Below the pieces are notes generated by a model. That model saw only the letters and a program-made list of their open reading frames with translations. It did not search any database and was not told the DNA's origin. Positions 43,513-52,191 of a DNA stretch of 64,000 bases are shown piece by piece; positions within the stretch are counted from its first letter, which is position 1; each line of letters opens with the position of its first letter. This DNA is from Amycolatopsis sp. EV170708-02-1. GTDB lineage: Bacteria; Actinomycetota; Actinomycetes; Mycobacteriales; Pseudonocardiaceae. The stretch spans positions 1,922,001-1,986,000 of the forward strand of contig NZ_CP092497.1 of the NCBI RefSeq assembly GCF_022479115.1. The letters are read 5' to 3'. The position numbers were made by a program, and so were the translations under genes.

Positions 43513-45779
43513 CGTCGACGTCCACCTTGGAACCTTGGGAGAGAAACGCGGTCAAGCACTCCGACGAGCGGCTGAACGGAGCCCGCGATCCACAGTGGTG
43601 GTACACCGGGGTCCGTCCCGAACCCGGCCGCTGCCCGGGCGTGGCCGAATCCGGCGAGATCAGAGCGCTGCCGCTGCCCGATCTCTCCGTCTGCAGCCGC
43701 GAAGAGGTGCTCGACTACTTCGACAACGCGTGGACGCTGCACGAGGTGCTCTTCGCCGGATTGAAGGGCGCGGAAGCGTTCTATCGTCCTCCGGACCACA
43801 ACCTGCGGCACCCGATGATCTTCTACTACGGCCACACGACCGCGCTGTACGTCAACAAGCTGCGGGTCTCCGGGCTGCTGGACGCGCCGATCGACGCCTA
43901 CCTCGAGCATGTCCTGGAGATGGGCGTCGACGAGAACTCGTGGGACGACATGTCGAAGAACGACATGGTGTGGCCGTCGGTTTCGGAGGTGAAGGACTAC
44001 CGGGCCGAGGTGTACCGGACGGTCGTCGGCATCATCGAGCGCACCCCGTTCGCCCCGGATCTCGGGCGTCCGGTGACGATGGACGACCAGGCCTGGGCCC
44101 TGCTGCTGGCGATCGAGCACGATCGCATCCATCTGGAGACCAGTTCGGTGCTGATCCGCGAAATGCGGCCGAGCCTGGTCGAACGGCCCGCCGCGTGGCC
44201 CGCGCCGTCGCCGCTGCGCCGCACCACCGAGACCGGTAAGCCCGAGCCGGATTCCGTGCCCGCCAACGGCACCGTCACCGTGCCCGGGCGCACGGCCCGG
44301 CTGGGCAAGCCGCAGTCCTTCCCGTCCTACGGCTGGGACAGCGCGTACGGCTCGCGCCGTCAGGAATTGCCGGACTTCGAGGTGGCCCGCTGTCTGGTGA
44401 GCAACGGCGAGTTCCATGGTTTCGTCGCCGACGGCGGTTACCGGCGGCCGGAGTTGTGGTCGGCGGAGGGCGAGGCGTGGCGGCGTTTCCGCAACACCAA
44501 ATGGCCGCGGTTCTGGGTGCCCACCGGACCGACCGGGCTGCACGCGTTCCGGTTGCGCACGCTGTTCGACGAGATCGACATGCCGTGGGACTGGCCGGTG
44601 GTGGTGAACTACCACGAGGCCAAGGCCTTCGCCGCCTGGCGGTCCGAAAAGGACGGACGGGAGTACCGGCTGCCGACCGAAGCGGAGTACTTCCTGCTGC
44701 GCGACCTTCCGGAACGCCCCGGTGTCGCGGACGACGTCGTCATGCGGCTCGACGGCGCGCAACTGCGTGAGACGGGTATCAACCTGGGCCTGGCCTGGGG
44801 TTCGGAGGGCCCGGTCGACCACTCGCCGACGACGTCGCAGGGCCTGCACGACGCCGGCGGCAACCTGTGGGCGTGGAGCGAGGACACCTTCAACCCGCTC
44901 GAAGGGTTCACGCCGCACCCTTACTACGAGGACTTCTCGGTGCCCAGTTACGGCGGCCAGCATCAGCTGATCCTGGGCGGCGCCTACATCAGCACCGGCG
45001 AGCTGGGCAGCATCTGGGCGCGGCACTTCTACCGGCCGCATTTCCTGCAGCAGGCGGGAATCCGGCTGGTCGTCACGCCGGAGTCCACTATGGACGGTGC
45101 TGCCCGGACGGACCTCGACAGGGCTCTGCTCGGCCAGTACGGCACCGCCGAACAGGTCTTCGGCCGGGCCGGGCATCCGCTGGCGGCGACCGTCGGCCAT
45201 CCGGACCGGCTGGTCCGGAGGTTCGTCGAGGCCGCCGACGAAGCCGGGGTCGAGCTGCGGCGGGTCGCCGATCTCGCCACCGCGGCGGGCGGGCTGGCGT
45301 TCTCGCTGGCCGGGCGGCCGATCGAGGTCGTCGGCCTCGACGACCGGCCGTTGTTCGTCGCGACGGCGAAGCGGCTGGCCGAAGGCTGGGACGTCGGCTT
45401 CCAGGTACCAGGGCGCGGCGAGCAGCACGCGCGGCGGCCGTCGATCGCGCCGGGCGGCGACGTGTCCTTCACCCTCGCCGAGGCCGGACGCCCACCCGCG
45501 GCGCTCGGCACGTTCGACGGCGTGATCGTGGCCGACGCCTTCGACCGGCTCGGCGGCGCCGCGGGCTACCTGCGTCCGCTCGCCGGCTCGGAGAACTTCC
45601 TGCGCGCCGGAGGGCTGCTCCTCGTGGCACTCCCCCGGGCGTCGGCCGCCGAGCTGGCGAACGTCCTCGGCGAGGCGTTCGAGCAGCTGTCCGAAAGCAC
45701 GGAGCCGAGCCTGACCAAGGCCGACGGGCACCGGTACGAGATCACCGATCTGGAGGTCTCCATCTGGCGTAAACGCTGA
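43509..45779 (+). CDS. OvoA-like 5-histidylcysteine sulfoxide synthase with eroded methyltransferase domain
   Basis: A 756-residue protein. Residues 68-235 form the DinB domain with iron ligands His109 (FYYGHTTALY) and His204/His208 (AIEHDRIHLETSSVLIRE), the HxxxHxE pattern. Residues 265-520 form the FGE-sulfatase domain (GGNLWAWSEDTFNPLEGFTPHPYYEDFS). The wording of these motifs is OvoA rather than EgtB. OvoA joins cysteine to histidine C5 with oxygen, the first step to ovothiol. From about 560 a methyltransferase-like domain remains, but motif I is RRVADLATAAGGLAF instead of the glycine-rich LDLGCAVGR. No OvoB lyase gene is nearby. Its product may therefore not be ovothiol. Confidence 0.85.
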   Translation: MTSTSTLEPWERNAVKHSDERLNGARDPQWWYTGVRPEPGRCPGVAESGEIRALPLPDLSVCSREEVLDYFDNAWTLHEVLFAGLKGAEAFYRPPDHNLRHPMIFYYGHTTALYVNKLRVSGLLDAPIDAYLEHVLEMGVDENSWDDMSKNDMVWPSVSEVKDYRAEVYRTVVGIIERTPFAPDLGRPVTMDDQAWALLLAIEHDRIHLETSSVLIREMRPSLVERPAAWPAPSPLRRTTETGKPEPDSVPANGTVTVPGRTARLGKPQSFPSYGWDSAYGSRRQELPDFEVARCLVSNGEFHGFVADGGYRRPELWSAEGEAWRRFRNTKWPRFWVPTGPTGLHAFRLRTLFDEIDMPWDWPVVVNYHEAKAFAAWRSEKDGREYRLPTEAEYFLLRDLPERPGVADDVVMRLDGAQLRETGINLGLAWGSEGPVDHSPTTSQGLHDAGGNLWAWSEDTFNPLEGFTPHPYYEDFSVPSYGGQHQLILGGAYISTGELGSIWARHFYRPHFLQQAGIRLVVTPESTMDGAARTDLDRALLGQYGTAEQVFGRAGHPLAATVGHPDRLVRRFVEAADEAGVELRRVADLATAAGGLAFSLAGRPIEVVGLDDRPLFVATAKRLAEGWDVGFQVPGRGEQHARRPSIAPGGDVSFTLAEAGRPPAALGTFDGVIVADAFDRLGGAAGYLRPLAGSENFLRAGGLLLVALPRASAAELANVLGEAFEQLSESTEPSLTKADGHRYEITDLEVSIWRKR

Positions 45780-45780
45780 C

Positions 45781-45815
45781 CCTTGAGGGCGGGCCACCGC
45801 GGCCCGCCCTCAAGG
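45781..45815. terminator. 15-base hairpin after the OvoA-like gene
   Basis: Perfect arms CCTTGAGGGCGGGCC / GGCCCGCCCTCAAGG with a 5-base loop, starting one base after the stop and just before the convergent TetR stop. Bidirectional terminator. Confidence 0.85.
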
Positions 45816-45817
45816 CT

Positions 45818-46420
45818 TCACAAAGCCTTGGCCAGCGCGCCGAACGCCGCGTTCAGCCGCTCGCGGTGGGCGGCGGCGACCTCGCCGAGGTCATCCCCGG
45901 CCAGGCGGCGACGCGTCGTCGCCACGGCGACGGTGCGGTACGCGGCGACGATCAGCGCGGCGGCCAGCTCACCGTCACCCGAGAACCGGGTGTCGCTTTC
46001 GAGCTCATCGGCCACCTCGGCCTCGATCTCGTGCTCGAACTCACGCAGCCGCGAAATGAGCGCGCGCGAGCCGGCGACGGTGCGCGCGAGCGGCTCGCCC
46101 GCCTCGCTCAGCCCCGACAACGGATGCCGCTCCTCCGCGAGCGCGAGGGTCATCAGGCGGAACGCCTCGACGACCCCCACACCGTCCGGCCGGTCCCGGA
46201 TGGTCGCCCGCGCGATACCGACGGCGTCGGGCAGCCGATCGAGCGCGAGGTCCTCCTTGCGGTCGAAATGCGAAAACACCGTCACCTTGGAAACACCCGC
46301 GGCGGCGGCGACCTCGGCGACCGTGACGTCGTCGAAGCCGCGCTCCACGAACAGCCCTGTCGCGACCTCGGCGATATGCGCCCGCGTCCTCGAACCGCCC
46401 CGGTCTCCTCGCTTCGCCAT
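45818..46420 (-). CDS. TetR-family repressor of the FAD monooxygenase gene
   Basis: A 200-residue protein. The helix-turn-helix reads VTVAEVAAAAGVSKVTVFSHFDRKEDLALDRL. The C-terminal helical domain ends LNAAFGALAKAL. It is divergent from the FAD monooxygenase gene, with three TTACT/AGTAA repeats between the two starts. The most likely role is repression of that gene and itself, relieved by the monooxygenase substrate. Confidence 0.9.
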   Translation of the reverse strand: MAKRGDRGGSRTRAHIAEVATGLFVERGFDDVTVAEVAAAAGVSKVTVFSHFDRKEDLALDRLPDAVGIARATIRDRPDGVGVVEAFRLMTLALAEERHPLSGLSEAGEPLARTVAGSRALISRLREFEHEIEAEVADELESDTRFSGDGELAAALIVAAYRTVAVATTRRRLAGDDLGEVAAAHRERLNAAFGALAKAL

Positions 46421-46435
46421 GTGACAAGCCTACCT

Positions 46436-46472
46436 TTACTCGGTAACCTTACCGAGTAAGTTTACTCAGTAA
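46436..46472. promoter_or_regulatory. TetR operator with perfect 11-base arms plus a third half-site pair
   Basis: TTACTCGGTAA (46436-46446) and TTACCGAGTAA (46449-46459) are exact complements across CC. TTACT-C-AGTAA (46462-46472) follows one helical turn later. The array lies 15 bases from each coding start. Confidence 0.85.
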
Positions 46473-46486
46473 GGCTTGGAGACATC

Positions 46487-48040
46487 ATGAACCGGACCGA
46501 CGTGATCGTGGTCGGAGCAGGGCCCACCGGCCTGTTCCTCGCGAGCGAACTGGCGTTGCGAGGAGTGCGGACGACCGTGCTGGAGCGGCTCGAAGAACCG
46601 GATCCGACGATCAAATCCGGGTCGATCAACGTCGCCACCGCCGAGATCCTGGACCGGCGCGGCCTGCTGCCCGCCGCGGAGGACGTGCAGCGCCGTCGCC
46701 TGGCCGAAGCCAAGGGCTTCACCGGCGGCCGCTCGAACCGGACGGTGCGCGACCTGACCGACGCGGCGGGCCGGGCCTCCCGCCGGTTCCCCGTCCTCGG
46801 GCATTTCGCGGGGATCATGTTCCGGCACGTCCTGGTCGACCAGGACGACCCGGTGCTCGCCGCGCATACGGCCGTGGCCAACGGGATCCTGGTGCCCCAG
46901 CACGATCTCGAACTGCTGCTCGGCGACCACTGCGCCCGGCTGGGCGTCGAGATCCGCCGCGGCGTCGAGGTGCGGGATCTACGGAGCGCCGGCACCGGGC
47001 TCGACGACGACGCCGACGTGGTCGTCAAGACCAGCGCCGGCGACTTCGGCGCCGGATGGGTCGTGGCCGCCGACGGCGGCCGAAGCGTCGTCCGCAAACG
47101 GCTCGGTGTCGAGTTCGCGGGCACCGACCCGGAACTCGTGGGTTATCAGGCCATCGCGGATTTCGACGACCCGAGCGAACTGCGCCGGGGCTGGAACTGG
47201 ACGCCTCGCGGTATCTACACCTACGGCCCGGTGCCGGGACGCATCCTCGTCGCCAGGTTCGCGCCACAGCCGGAGGACAAGAACGCACCCGTGACCGTCG
47301 ACGAGCTGCAGAGCGCGGTTCGCGACGTCACCGGCGTCCCGGTGACGATCACGGGATTGCGGGGCCGGGCGACCCGGTGGTCGGACAACGCGCGCCAGGC
47401 ACGGGCCTACCGCCGCGGCAGGGTGCTCCTGGCGGGCGACGCCGCCCACGTGCACTCGCCGTTCAGCGCACAGGGCCTGAACCTCGGCATCGGCGACGCG
47501 GTCAACCTCGGCTGGAAACTCGCCGCGACCGTCCAGGGCCACGCGCCGGCGGGGCTGCTCGACACCTATCACGCCGAACGGCATCCGATCGGCGCGTGGG
47601 TCCTGGACTGGACAAGGGCCCAGGTCGCGCTCATGCGCGGCGACGAACGGACCGCCCAGCTGCGGAAGGTCGTCGGCGGCGAACTCTTCGCGGTCCCCGG
47701 CGCGACCAACCGCATGATCGCGCTCTCCTCCGGAATCCTGCAGCGGTACGACGTCGCCGACGACGCCTCCGAGCCGGTCGGCTCGATCGCCGGGGACGTC
47801 GAACTCGCGTCAGGAACGAGACTCGCCGACCACGCTCACGACGGCCGCTTCGTACTCGTGGACCGCACGGCCGACAGCCGCTACGCCGGATCGGAGAGCC
47901 GGGTCGCCTACGTGGCGGATCCCGATGTGGCACAGCCGAGTCTCTTGGTGCGCCCGGACGGGATCATCGCCTGGGCCGACGATTCGACCGACCACGCGCG
48001 GAAGCTGCTCGACATCGCGATCCAGCGCTGGCTCGGCTGA
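46487..48040 (+). CDS. FAD-dependent aromatic monooxygenase (PHBH/RdmE type)
   Basis: A 517-residue flavoprotein. The FAD-binding GxGxxG is VIVVGAGPTGLFLASELALRG; the second dinucleotide motif is VVAADGGRSVVRKRLG (DG), and GRVLLAGDAAHVHSPFSAQGLNLGIGDAVNLGWKLA holds the FAD-ribityl GD motif. A thioredoxin-like C-terminal domain follows, as in polyketide and rifampicin hydroxylases. It hydroxylates an aromatic or drug-like compound with NAD(P)H. The adjacent TetR repressor suggests a detoxification role induced by substrate. Confidence 0.92.
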   Translation: MNRTDVIVVGAGPTGLFLASELALRGVRTTVLERLEEPDPTIKSGSINVATAEILDRRGLLPAAEDVQRRRLAEAKGFTGGRSNRTVRDLTDAAGRASRRFPVLGHFAGIMFRHVLVDQDDPVLAAHTAVANGILVPQHDLELLLGDHCARLGVEIRRGVEVRDLRSAGTGLDDDADVVVKTSAGDFGAGWVVAADGGRSVVRKRLGVEFAGTDPELVGYQAIADFDDPSELRRGWNWTPRGIYTYGPVPGRILVARFAPQPEDKNAPVTVDELQSAVRDVTGVPVTITGLRGRATRWSDNARQARAYRRGRVLLAGDAAHVHSPFSAQGLNLGIGDAVNLGWKLAATVQGHAPAGLLDTYHAERHPIGAWVLDWTRAQVALMRGDERTAQLRKVVGGELFAVPGATNRMIALSSGILQRYDVADDASEPVGSIAGDVELASGTRLADHAHDGRFVLVDRTADSRYAGSESRVAYVADPDVAQPSLLVRPDGIIAWADDSTDHARKLLDIAIQRWLG

Positions 48041-48041
48041 G

Positions 48042-48881
48042 TCACAGGGCGGTGGAGCGGCTCAGCTCCTCCCAGGCGGCCAGCTCCGCCGCCTTCGCCT
48101 CGTGCGTGGCTCGTAGCCCGTCGACAGCGTCGTCGCCGAGCGCGAGCCGCAGCGGAGCGTCGTCGCTGTCCAGCACCTTCAGGATCGCGGCGGCGGCCTT
48201 CGCCGGGTCACCTGGCTGTGAGCCGTCCATCCCCTCGACGAAATCCCGGATGTCGCCCGTGGATTCGCGATAGGCGTCGATCACCCGGGAGCGGTGCAAC
48301 CGGCTGCCGCCGAACTCGGTGCGGAACGCGCCGGGCTCCACGATCAGCACCTTGACGCCGAACGGCGCCACCTCGGCGGCGAGCGATTCCGACATCGCCT
48401 CCAGCGCGAACTTCGCCGAGCAGTAAGCCCCGAAACCGGGCGGGCTCTGCTGTCCGCCCATCGAACTCATCTGCACGATCGCGCCGCTTCCCTGCTCCCG
48501 AAGGTGTGGCAGGACGGCTTTCGTCACCTCGACGGCACCGAAGAACATCACGTCCATCAGCGACCGCAGCTCGGTCATGGTCAGTTCCTCGACCGCGCCG
48601 ACCGAACCGTGGCCGGCGTTGTTCACGACGACGTCGATCCGGCCGAACTCGGCGAGCGTCGCCCGCACGGCGGCCTCGACCTGCGCCGGATCGGTGACGT
48701 CGAGTGCCGCGACGCGCACCCGGCCCTTGCCGAGCTCTTCCAGTTCGGCCAGCGTCTCCGGACGGCGCGCCGTGGCCATCACGCGGTCGCCCGCGTCGAG
48801 CGCGGCCAGGACGAGGTGCCTGCCGAACCCGGACGAGCAGCCGGTGATCAGCCAGACACGGCCGTCGGTTTCCTTCGTCAT
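48042..48881 (-). CDS. Short-chain dehydrogenase/reductase
   Basis: A 279-residue classical SDR. The cofactor motif is WLITGCSSGFGRHLV; DVTDP and VVNNAGHG follow. The catalytic residues are Ser in IVQMSSMGGQQ and YCSAK (Tyr, Lys). The Arg in ATARRP favours NADPH. It ends 2 bases from the convergent monooxygenase stop and is divergent from the LysR gene, which probably controls it. Substrate unknown. Confidence 0.92.
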   Translation of the reverse strand: MTKETDGRVWLITGCSSGFGRHLVLAALDAGDRVMATARRPETLAELEELGKGRVRVAALDVTDPAQVEAAVRATLAEFGRIDVVVNNAGHGSVGAVEELTMTELRSLMDVMFFGAVEVTKAVLPHLREQGSGAIVQMSSMGGQQSPPGFGAYCSAKFALEAMSESLAAEVAPFGVKVLIVEPGAFRTEFGGSRLHRSRVIDAYRESTGDIRDFVEGMDGSQPGDPAKAAAAILKVLDSDDAPLRLALGDDAVDGLRATHEAKAAELAAWEELSRSTAL

Positions 48882-48977
48882 TCCTGTTTCCTCCAGTGAA
48901 GTTCCTGCGATCCATCGTGCGAAGGCCGCACCTGTACCGCCAACACCGGCTTCCTGGTGCGGCTACAGTCAGAGCCT

Positions 48978-49880
48978 GTGACCCCCGAGCTGCGGCAGTT
49001 GCGCTACTTCGTCGCCGTCGCCGAGGACGCGAGCTTCACCAAGGCCGCGCGGCGCCTGCACATCGCCCAGCAGTCCCTTTCGCAGCAGATCACCGTGCTG
49101 GAACGGGTTCTCGGCACGAAACTGCTGCGGCGCGACAGCCGGGGAACCCGGCTCACCGAAATCGGCTCGCTGTTCCTGCCGGAGGCCCGGGCGGTCCTGG
49201 CCCGCAACGACGAGGCGCTGTCGGTGCTGGAGCGGGCGGTGCGCGGCGAACTCGGCACGCTGCGTCTCGGTTTCCTCACCACCACGGCCAACTACCTGCT
49301 CCCGCCGGTGGTGCGCGCGGTCCGCGAGCGGTTGCCCGATCTCACCCTCACCACGGACGACACCCGGATCGCGCCGCTCGTCGACGGGCTCGGCAGCGGC
49401 CGCTACGACCTCATCTTCACCCGGCCTCCCCTGATCGAGGGTTTCGAGACCCGGACGCTGATCATCGAGGAGGTTTGTGCCGTCCTCCCGGAGGGGCATC
49501 GGCTCGCCGCCGCGACCGAACTGAAGCTCGCGGAGCTGGCCGACGAGCCCTGGGTGCTCACGCCACGGAGCTCCTGGGAACCCTGGCATCGCCGTTATGA
49601 CGACGAATTCGAGGCGGCGGGCTTCACGCCGCGCGTCGTCCAGCGGGCCGCGACCGTACAAGGGCTGCTCGGTCTCGTCGCCGCGGGAATCGGCGTGACC
49701 AGGCTGGCCCGGTCTTCGCACAGCCTGCGCCGGAGCGGGGTGGTGTTCGTGCCGCTGACGGGCGACACGGCCCGGACGGTGGTCGCCTGGTCGCCGGAAA
49801 ACGACAAGCCCGCCCTGCCAGGCGTGCTCGACATCGTGACGGAACTGGCGGCCGGAACGGATCTGACGGAGGCGGGCTGA
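48978..49880 (+). CDS. LysR-family transcriptional regulator
   Basis: A 300-residue protein. The winged helix is LRQLRYFVAVAEDASFTKAARRLHIAQQSLSQQI. The effector domain contains TLRLGFLTTTANYLLPPVV and later LLGLVAAGIGVTRLARS. The second GTG, giving VTPELRQLRYF, is preferred because family members begin this close to the helix. Divergent from the SDR gene across 96 bases; regulation of that gene is likely. Confidence 0.9.
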   Translation: MTPELRQLRYFVAVAEDASFTKAARRLHIAQQSLSQQITVLERVLGTKLLRRDSRGTRLTEIGSLFLPEARAVLARNDEALSVLERAVRGELGTLRLGFLTTTANYLLPPVVRAVRERLPDLTLTTDDTRIAPLVDGLGSGRYDLIFTRPPLIEGFETRTLIIEEVCAVLPEGHRLAAATELKLAELADEPWVLTPRSSWEPWHRRYDDEFEAAGFTPRVVQRAATVQGLLGLVAAGIGVTRLARSSHSLRRSGVVFVPLTGDTARTVVAWSPENDKPALPGVLDIVTELAAGTDLTEAG

Positions 49881-49944
49881 GCGGGCATCGCGACCGTCAC
49901 ACCGCCATGATCACCCTCTCGGGCCACGGGGTCCGTAGAATCCG

Positions 49945-51024
49945 GTGACGATGCGACGTTTCCGGTGGTGGTGGGGTGCTCTCGCGCTCACGTTCGTGGT
50001 GGTTCTCGTCGGGTTCATTGCCTTTACCGGGTCGGAAAGCCGCCCGGGGCAGCCGTCCCCGCGCCAAGGGCCGCCCGGGACGGGGCCGCTGACGGTCGTC
50101 TCCATCGGCGACAGCACCGTTTCCGGCGAGGGCGCGGGCGACTACACGCCCACCACCAACGGACAGGGCGGCAACTGGTGCCACCGCTCCCCCAACGCCT
50201 TCGTCGAGCAGATCAAGATCCCCGACGTCACCGCACGCGTCAACCTCGCGTGTTCGGGAGCGCCCTCGGAGCAGATCGCCTTGGGTGAGGCCAAGCAGTG
50301 GACGGAGCCGTCGCAGGCGCAACAGCTCGCGAACCTCATCAAGGACCACCGGGTCGCCGCGGTGGTGATCGCGATCGGCGCGAACGACGAGCCGAAGTTC
50401 TCCGCTCAGGTCAACGAGTGCTTCAAGGCGTGGTTCTCGCCGCAGAATCCGCCGTGCAGCGCGGCACTTCGCACCACCTGGAAGTCCAAAGTGGACGCCA
50501 TGGTCCCGAAGGTGACCAACGCCGTCGCCGACGTCAAGAAGGTGCTGGCGCAGGCGGGTTACGTCCCCGCGGACTACCAGCTCGTGCTGATGTCGTACGC
50601 CTCGCCTGTCGGCCCTCAGATCCCGGAAGCGCTGCGCAGCCTCAACGGCTGCCCGTTCCGCACCGAGGACCTGGAGTGGATGCGCCGCGACGGCGTCTCC
50701 GTCCTGTCGGACGGGCTCAAACAGGCATCCAGGGCGACCAGTGCGCGCTTCCTCGACCTGTCGCGAGCCGGCGCCGGGCACGAGGCGTGCAGCAGCGACC
50801 CGGCGAACGAATGGTTCAGCAGGCTGACGCTGCAACTGCGCGACCTCGGCCAGGTGGACCGCGCGAGCCACGCGCTGCAGGAGTCCTTCCACCCCAACGC
50901 GAACGGCCACGCGCAGGTCGCGAACTGCCTCAACGAGTTCCTCGCCGCGCGGGCGGGCAACGCGTCGTGCCTCTCCGGACCCGACGGCAAACTGCACGCT
51001 GCACCCGAGGTGGTCGCGCGCTAG
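49945..51024 (+). CDS. SGNH/GDSL hydrolase, membrane-anchored or secreted
   Basis: A 359-residue protein. Residues 5-28 are a hydrophobic anchor or uncleaved signal (WWWGALALTFVVVLVGFIAF). The nucleophile block is VVSIGDSTVSGEGAGDY, the Gly block CSGAPSEQI, the Asn block IAIGANDEPK, and the last block SFHPNANGHAQVA gives Asp/His. Six to eight Cys suggest disulfides outside the cell. It resembles the actinomycete secreted esterase/lipase group. No operon partner. Confidence 0.88.
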   Translation: MTMRRFRWWWGALALTFVVVLVGFIAFTGSESRPGQPSPRQGPPGTGPLTVVSIGDSTVSGEGAGDYTPTTNGQGGNWCHRSPNAFVEQIKIPDVTARVNLACSGAPSEQIALGEAKQWTEPSQAQQLANLIKDHRVAAVVIAIGANDEPKFSAQVNECFKAWFSPQNPPCSAALRTTWKSKVDAMVPKVTNAVADVKKVLAQAGYVPADYQLVLMSYASPVGPQIPEALRSLNGCPFRTEDLEWMRRDGVSVLSDGLKQASRATSARFLDLSRAGAGHEACSSDPANEWFSRLTLQLRDLGQVDRASHALQESFHPNANGHAQVANCLNEFLAARAGNASCLSGPDGKLHAAPEVVAR

Positions 51025-51090
51025 AGCCGGGATCCTCGCTGGAGATCCGTATCGGCATCGGCCGTTGTGCGCCTGCGCCGGGTCGCAAGG

Positions 51091-51135
51091 TGAAGGGCGC
51101 TTTACCCGCGTCGCATGCGGCGAAAGTCCCCTTCA
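51091..51135. terminator. Imperfect hairpin after the SGNH gene
   Basis: TGAAGGG-GCTTT (51091-51103) against AAAG-CCCTTCA (51123-51135) with two mismatches and an inner CGCG pairing. It lies 66 bases after the stop and before the convergent toxin gene end. The interval 51025-51179 otherwise holds nothing recognisable. Confidence 0.5.
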
Positions 51136-51179
51136 GCCCCCGAAACCCGAAGACCTCAAGGCGCTCGGCGCAACAGAGG

Positions 51180-51478
51180 CTAGAGGTCGAGGGCGGCGCG
51201 CAACGCGATGTCGATGCGCTCCTGGACCTCTTGGTCGATCTCCGCGATCTTCTCGTCGAACCACGGCCGGTACAGGCGCGTGAGGTTCAGCGTGGAGACC
51301 CAGTACCGCGCGTCGACGGCGACACCGAGGATGTCCTGCGGATCACGGTCCAGCAGTTCGGTGCCGAGCAGCCACGGCCGCTCGGATTCGTTCACCCCGT
51401 CCGAGGACAGCAGGACGACGGTGCGCTGCCGTGCCGGTTCGGTCGGGGGTGGTACGTCCAGACTTCACCCCTGTGCAC
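51180..51478 (-). pseudogene. MazF/PemK-like toxin, broken by one missing base
   Basis: The GTG start gives VHRGEVWTYHP, the classic MazF opening, overlapping the antitoxin stop by 14 bases. At the five-base run 51445-51449 one base is missing; adding it gives PTEPARQRTVVLLSSDGVNESERPW and runs to the normal end (VQERIDIALRAAL). The length is one base below a multiple of three. As sequenced, the toxin would be a truncated ~25-residue peptide; repaired it is a 99-residue RNase-type toxin. Confidence 0.78.
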
Positions 51479-51692
51479 GCAGATCCTTCTCCGCGGCGGT
51501 CAGCTCGGCCTCGTCCGATTCGGCGGACGGTTCGACCGGGGCGCGCTGCGGGGTGTATCCGGTGCGCACGGCCTCCCTGCGGGCCGCTTTGGACAACCAC
51601 GACGAGACCGAGATCCCGTGTGCCTTCGCGGCCCGCTCGGCGAACTCGAGCGCACCACTGTCGAGTGAGAGAGTGACCTTACGTGTTGCCAT
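51465..51692 (-). CDS. Ribbon-helix-helix antitoxin (MazE-type)
   Basis: A 75-residue protein from the ATG giving MATRKVTLSLDSGALEFAER. The beta strand KVTLSL followed by two helices (ALEFAERAAKAHGI, SVSSWLSKAARRE) is the ribbon-helix-helix DNA-binding fold. The Glu-rich tail ESDEAELTAAEKDL would bind the toxin. It precedes and overlaps the MazF-like gene, and probably represses the pair. The antitoxin is intact although the toxin is frameshifted. Confidence 0.78.
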   Translation of the reverse strand: MATRKVTLSLDSGALEFAERAAKAHGISVSSWLSKAARREAVRTGYTPQRAPVEPSAESDEAELTAAEKDLRAQG

Positions 51693-51738
51693 ACCTTTTA
51701 TCGTACCAGCGCCGCGCAAGCCCACCCTTCCTCTCGTC

Positions 51739-52191
51739 TCACAGGGTGGGCGAGCGTCCCTCGAACGGCGTCGACAGCACCACCGTGGTCCGGGTCGAGA
51801 CCTTGGCGGACTCGCGGATCCGGCGGAGCAGATCCTCCAGCCCGAGCGGCGACGCCACCCGGACCAGGAGGATGTACGACTCGTCGCCGGCGACCGAGTA
51901 GCAGGACTCGATCTCCTTGATGTGCTCCAGACGCTGCGGGTAGTCGTCCGGCGCGGCCGGATCGTTCGGCGTCAGCGAGATCAGCGCCGTGAGCGGCAGG
52001 CCGATCTGCTCGCCGTCGAGCCGCGCGGTGTAGCCGAGGATGACCCCGCGCTGCTCCAGGCGGCGCACCCGCTGGTGCACCGCCGACACCGAAAGCCCGA
52101 CCCGTTCCGCCAGATCGGTGAAACTGCGCCGTCCGTCCGCGGCCAGCTCCTGCACGATGGCCTGATCCAGCGGCTCCAGGGAACCGGTCAT
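51739..52191 (-). CDS. Lrp/AsnC-family transcriptional regulator
   Basis: A 150-residue protein. The helix-turn-helix reads DQAIVQELAADGRRSFTDLAERVGLSVSAVHQRVRRLE. The RAM/ligand domain contains EHIKEIESCYSVAGDESYILLVRV. Such proteins sense amino acids. Its ATG overlaps the stop of the Xaa-Pro peptidase gene by ATGA, so it may tune that gene to amino-acid supply. Confidence 0.92.
   Translation of the reverse strand: MTGSLEPLDQAIVQELAADGRRSFTDLAERVGLSVSAVHQRVRRLEQRGVILGYTARLDGEQIGLPLTALISLTPNDPAAPDDYPQRLEHIKEIESCYSVAGDESYILLVRVASPLGLEDLLRRIRESAKVSTRTTVVLSTPFEGRSPTL

Noticed and set aside
42033..45779. Ergothioneine (egtABCDE) cluster
   Set aside because: The synthase motifs are OvoA-like, and no EgtA, EgtC, EgtD or EgtE gene is present; the ligase is ATP-grasp, not glutamate-cysteine ligase.
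43419..45797. 792-codon ORF antisense to the OvoA-like gene
   Set aside because: No recognisable motif; the OvoA-like iron ligands and domains on the plus strand decide the coding strand.
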